Below, in pieces: positions 16,039-16,532 of a stretch of DNA of 16,532 bases (position 1 is its first letter; every line of letters starts with the position of its first letter). A program made the position numbers and the translations under genes. Under the pieces are notes generated by a model. That model was not told the DNA's origin and ran no database searches. It saw nothing but the letters and a program-made list of their open reading frames with translations. The stretch is from Cyclostephanos tholiformis (Eukaryota > Bacillariophyta > Thalassiosirophyceae > Thalassiosirales > Thalassiosiraceae), in assembly GCA_036939975.1 (NCBI GenBank), contig JALLPB010001879.1, positions 1 to 16,532 on the forward strand. Reading direction: 5' to 3'.

Positions 16039-16532
16039 TCATAATGCCTGAGACAGACATTATCCAATCTAAGTTCCTTGAATCATTAAACAGAATTTCT
16101 TTGCTGGCAAGAATTGAAATTTGCCTTCGAAGGATGCTGTATATTTTTAGCGGGATTCAGTAGGTATTTTTCTGATCCCTAGAAAAGGACAGGAGCACAT
16201 TCATGTGCAATCTTGCCCATCATGAGGCAGCTGACTTGTGCCGGATATATCAAAAAGACATCGGCCAACATTGCCTATGAGTGTGGAAGAATTTTCTCTG
16301 TCACTATGTGTCATAGAGGATTTTTCTTTGGATGCCCAGGTAGAGACATTTGTAATGGGCAGACAGTCATAGTCACAATCTTTGGGAGAAGATTATTGCT
16401 TTGCTCAAATGAAATCTGGTATGCTTAGCTGGAAATGTCGCCATTTGAGATGTCAGCAAAAGTTATTTTTGAAGACTTTTAATCTTGTCTTCCCGACACA
16501 AAGACACGACACGGCCGACGTGTCGGCGACAT
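16039..16532. other. Unassigned right end with terminal inverted repeats
   Basis: A 71-codon plus frame (16213-16428) is Cys-rich and encodes segments such as YECGRIFSVTMCHRGFFFGC, but I cannot tie it to a family and the opposite strand is almost as open, so I do not call it a gene. At the window edge two overlapping inverted repeats appear: GACACG/CGTGTC and GCCGAC/GTCGGC (about 16506-16526). They could belong to the end of another element, but the window stops there. Confidence 0.4.

Noticed and set aside
16213..16428. 71-residue Cys-rich plus-strand open frame as a gene
   Set aside because: No recognisable domain, no start context, and surrounded by broken repeat-derived sequence; mentioned only as unassigned.

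Overview
The window looks like nuclear DNA of a eukaryotic alga, most probably a diatom. The evidence is intron-poor, GC-rich genes with long low-complexity tails, a short 83-bp GT-AG intron, and a decayed Ty1/copia element of the type I associate with diatoms. The organism call is inference. No bacterial operon, CRISPR array, tRNA or rRNA gene was seen.

Left half (about 1-7900) is host gene space with three genes. A minus-strand RRP8-type rRNA adenine methyltransferase (315-2570) shares a 247-bp GC-rich intergenic region with a divergent plus-strand gene (2818-5307). The latter encodes an 829-residue protein with a disordered N-terminus, a helical core and a textbook C-terminal PCNA-binding (PIP) box. 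I suggest tentatively that it belongs to the SLF2/Nse6 (SMC5/6 loader) type. Convergent to it is a TPR plus armadillo-repeat gene (7872 down to 5483). Its apparent stop codon lies inside a perfect splice donor. Removing an 83-bp intron joins a second exon and gives a 768-residue protein.

Right half (about 7900-16532) is AT-richer and repeat-dominated. It holds an AAGGCA hexanucleotide array inside a decayed reading frame (8518-8943) and a complete but dead LTR retrotransposon (9085-14804). The LTRs are 224 and 236 bp with TGTTG/CAACA ends, and the 5-bp target duplication is GGAAC. Gag, protease, integrase, reverse transcriptase and RNase H follow in copia order, broken by 12 in-frame stops and about five frameshifts. 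The element sits inside the first copy of a roughly 280-bp head-to-tail tandem repeat. The second, uninterrupted copy (14961-15250) acts as a built-in empty-site control. Beyond it lie a broken minus-strand coiled-coil reading frame and unassigned sequence.

The most interesting signal is the retrotransposon primer-binding region. The bases just after the 5' LTR do not look like a tRNA match. They are perfectly complementary to a stretch inside the LTR (16 bp in the 5' LTR, 20 bp in the 3' LTR), close to where transcription should start. That is the geometry of Tf1-type self-primed reverse transcription, which would be unexpected in a Ty1/copia element.
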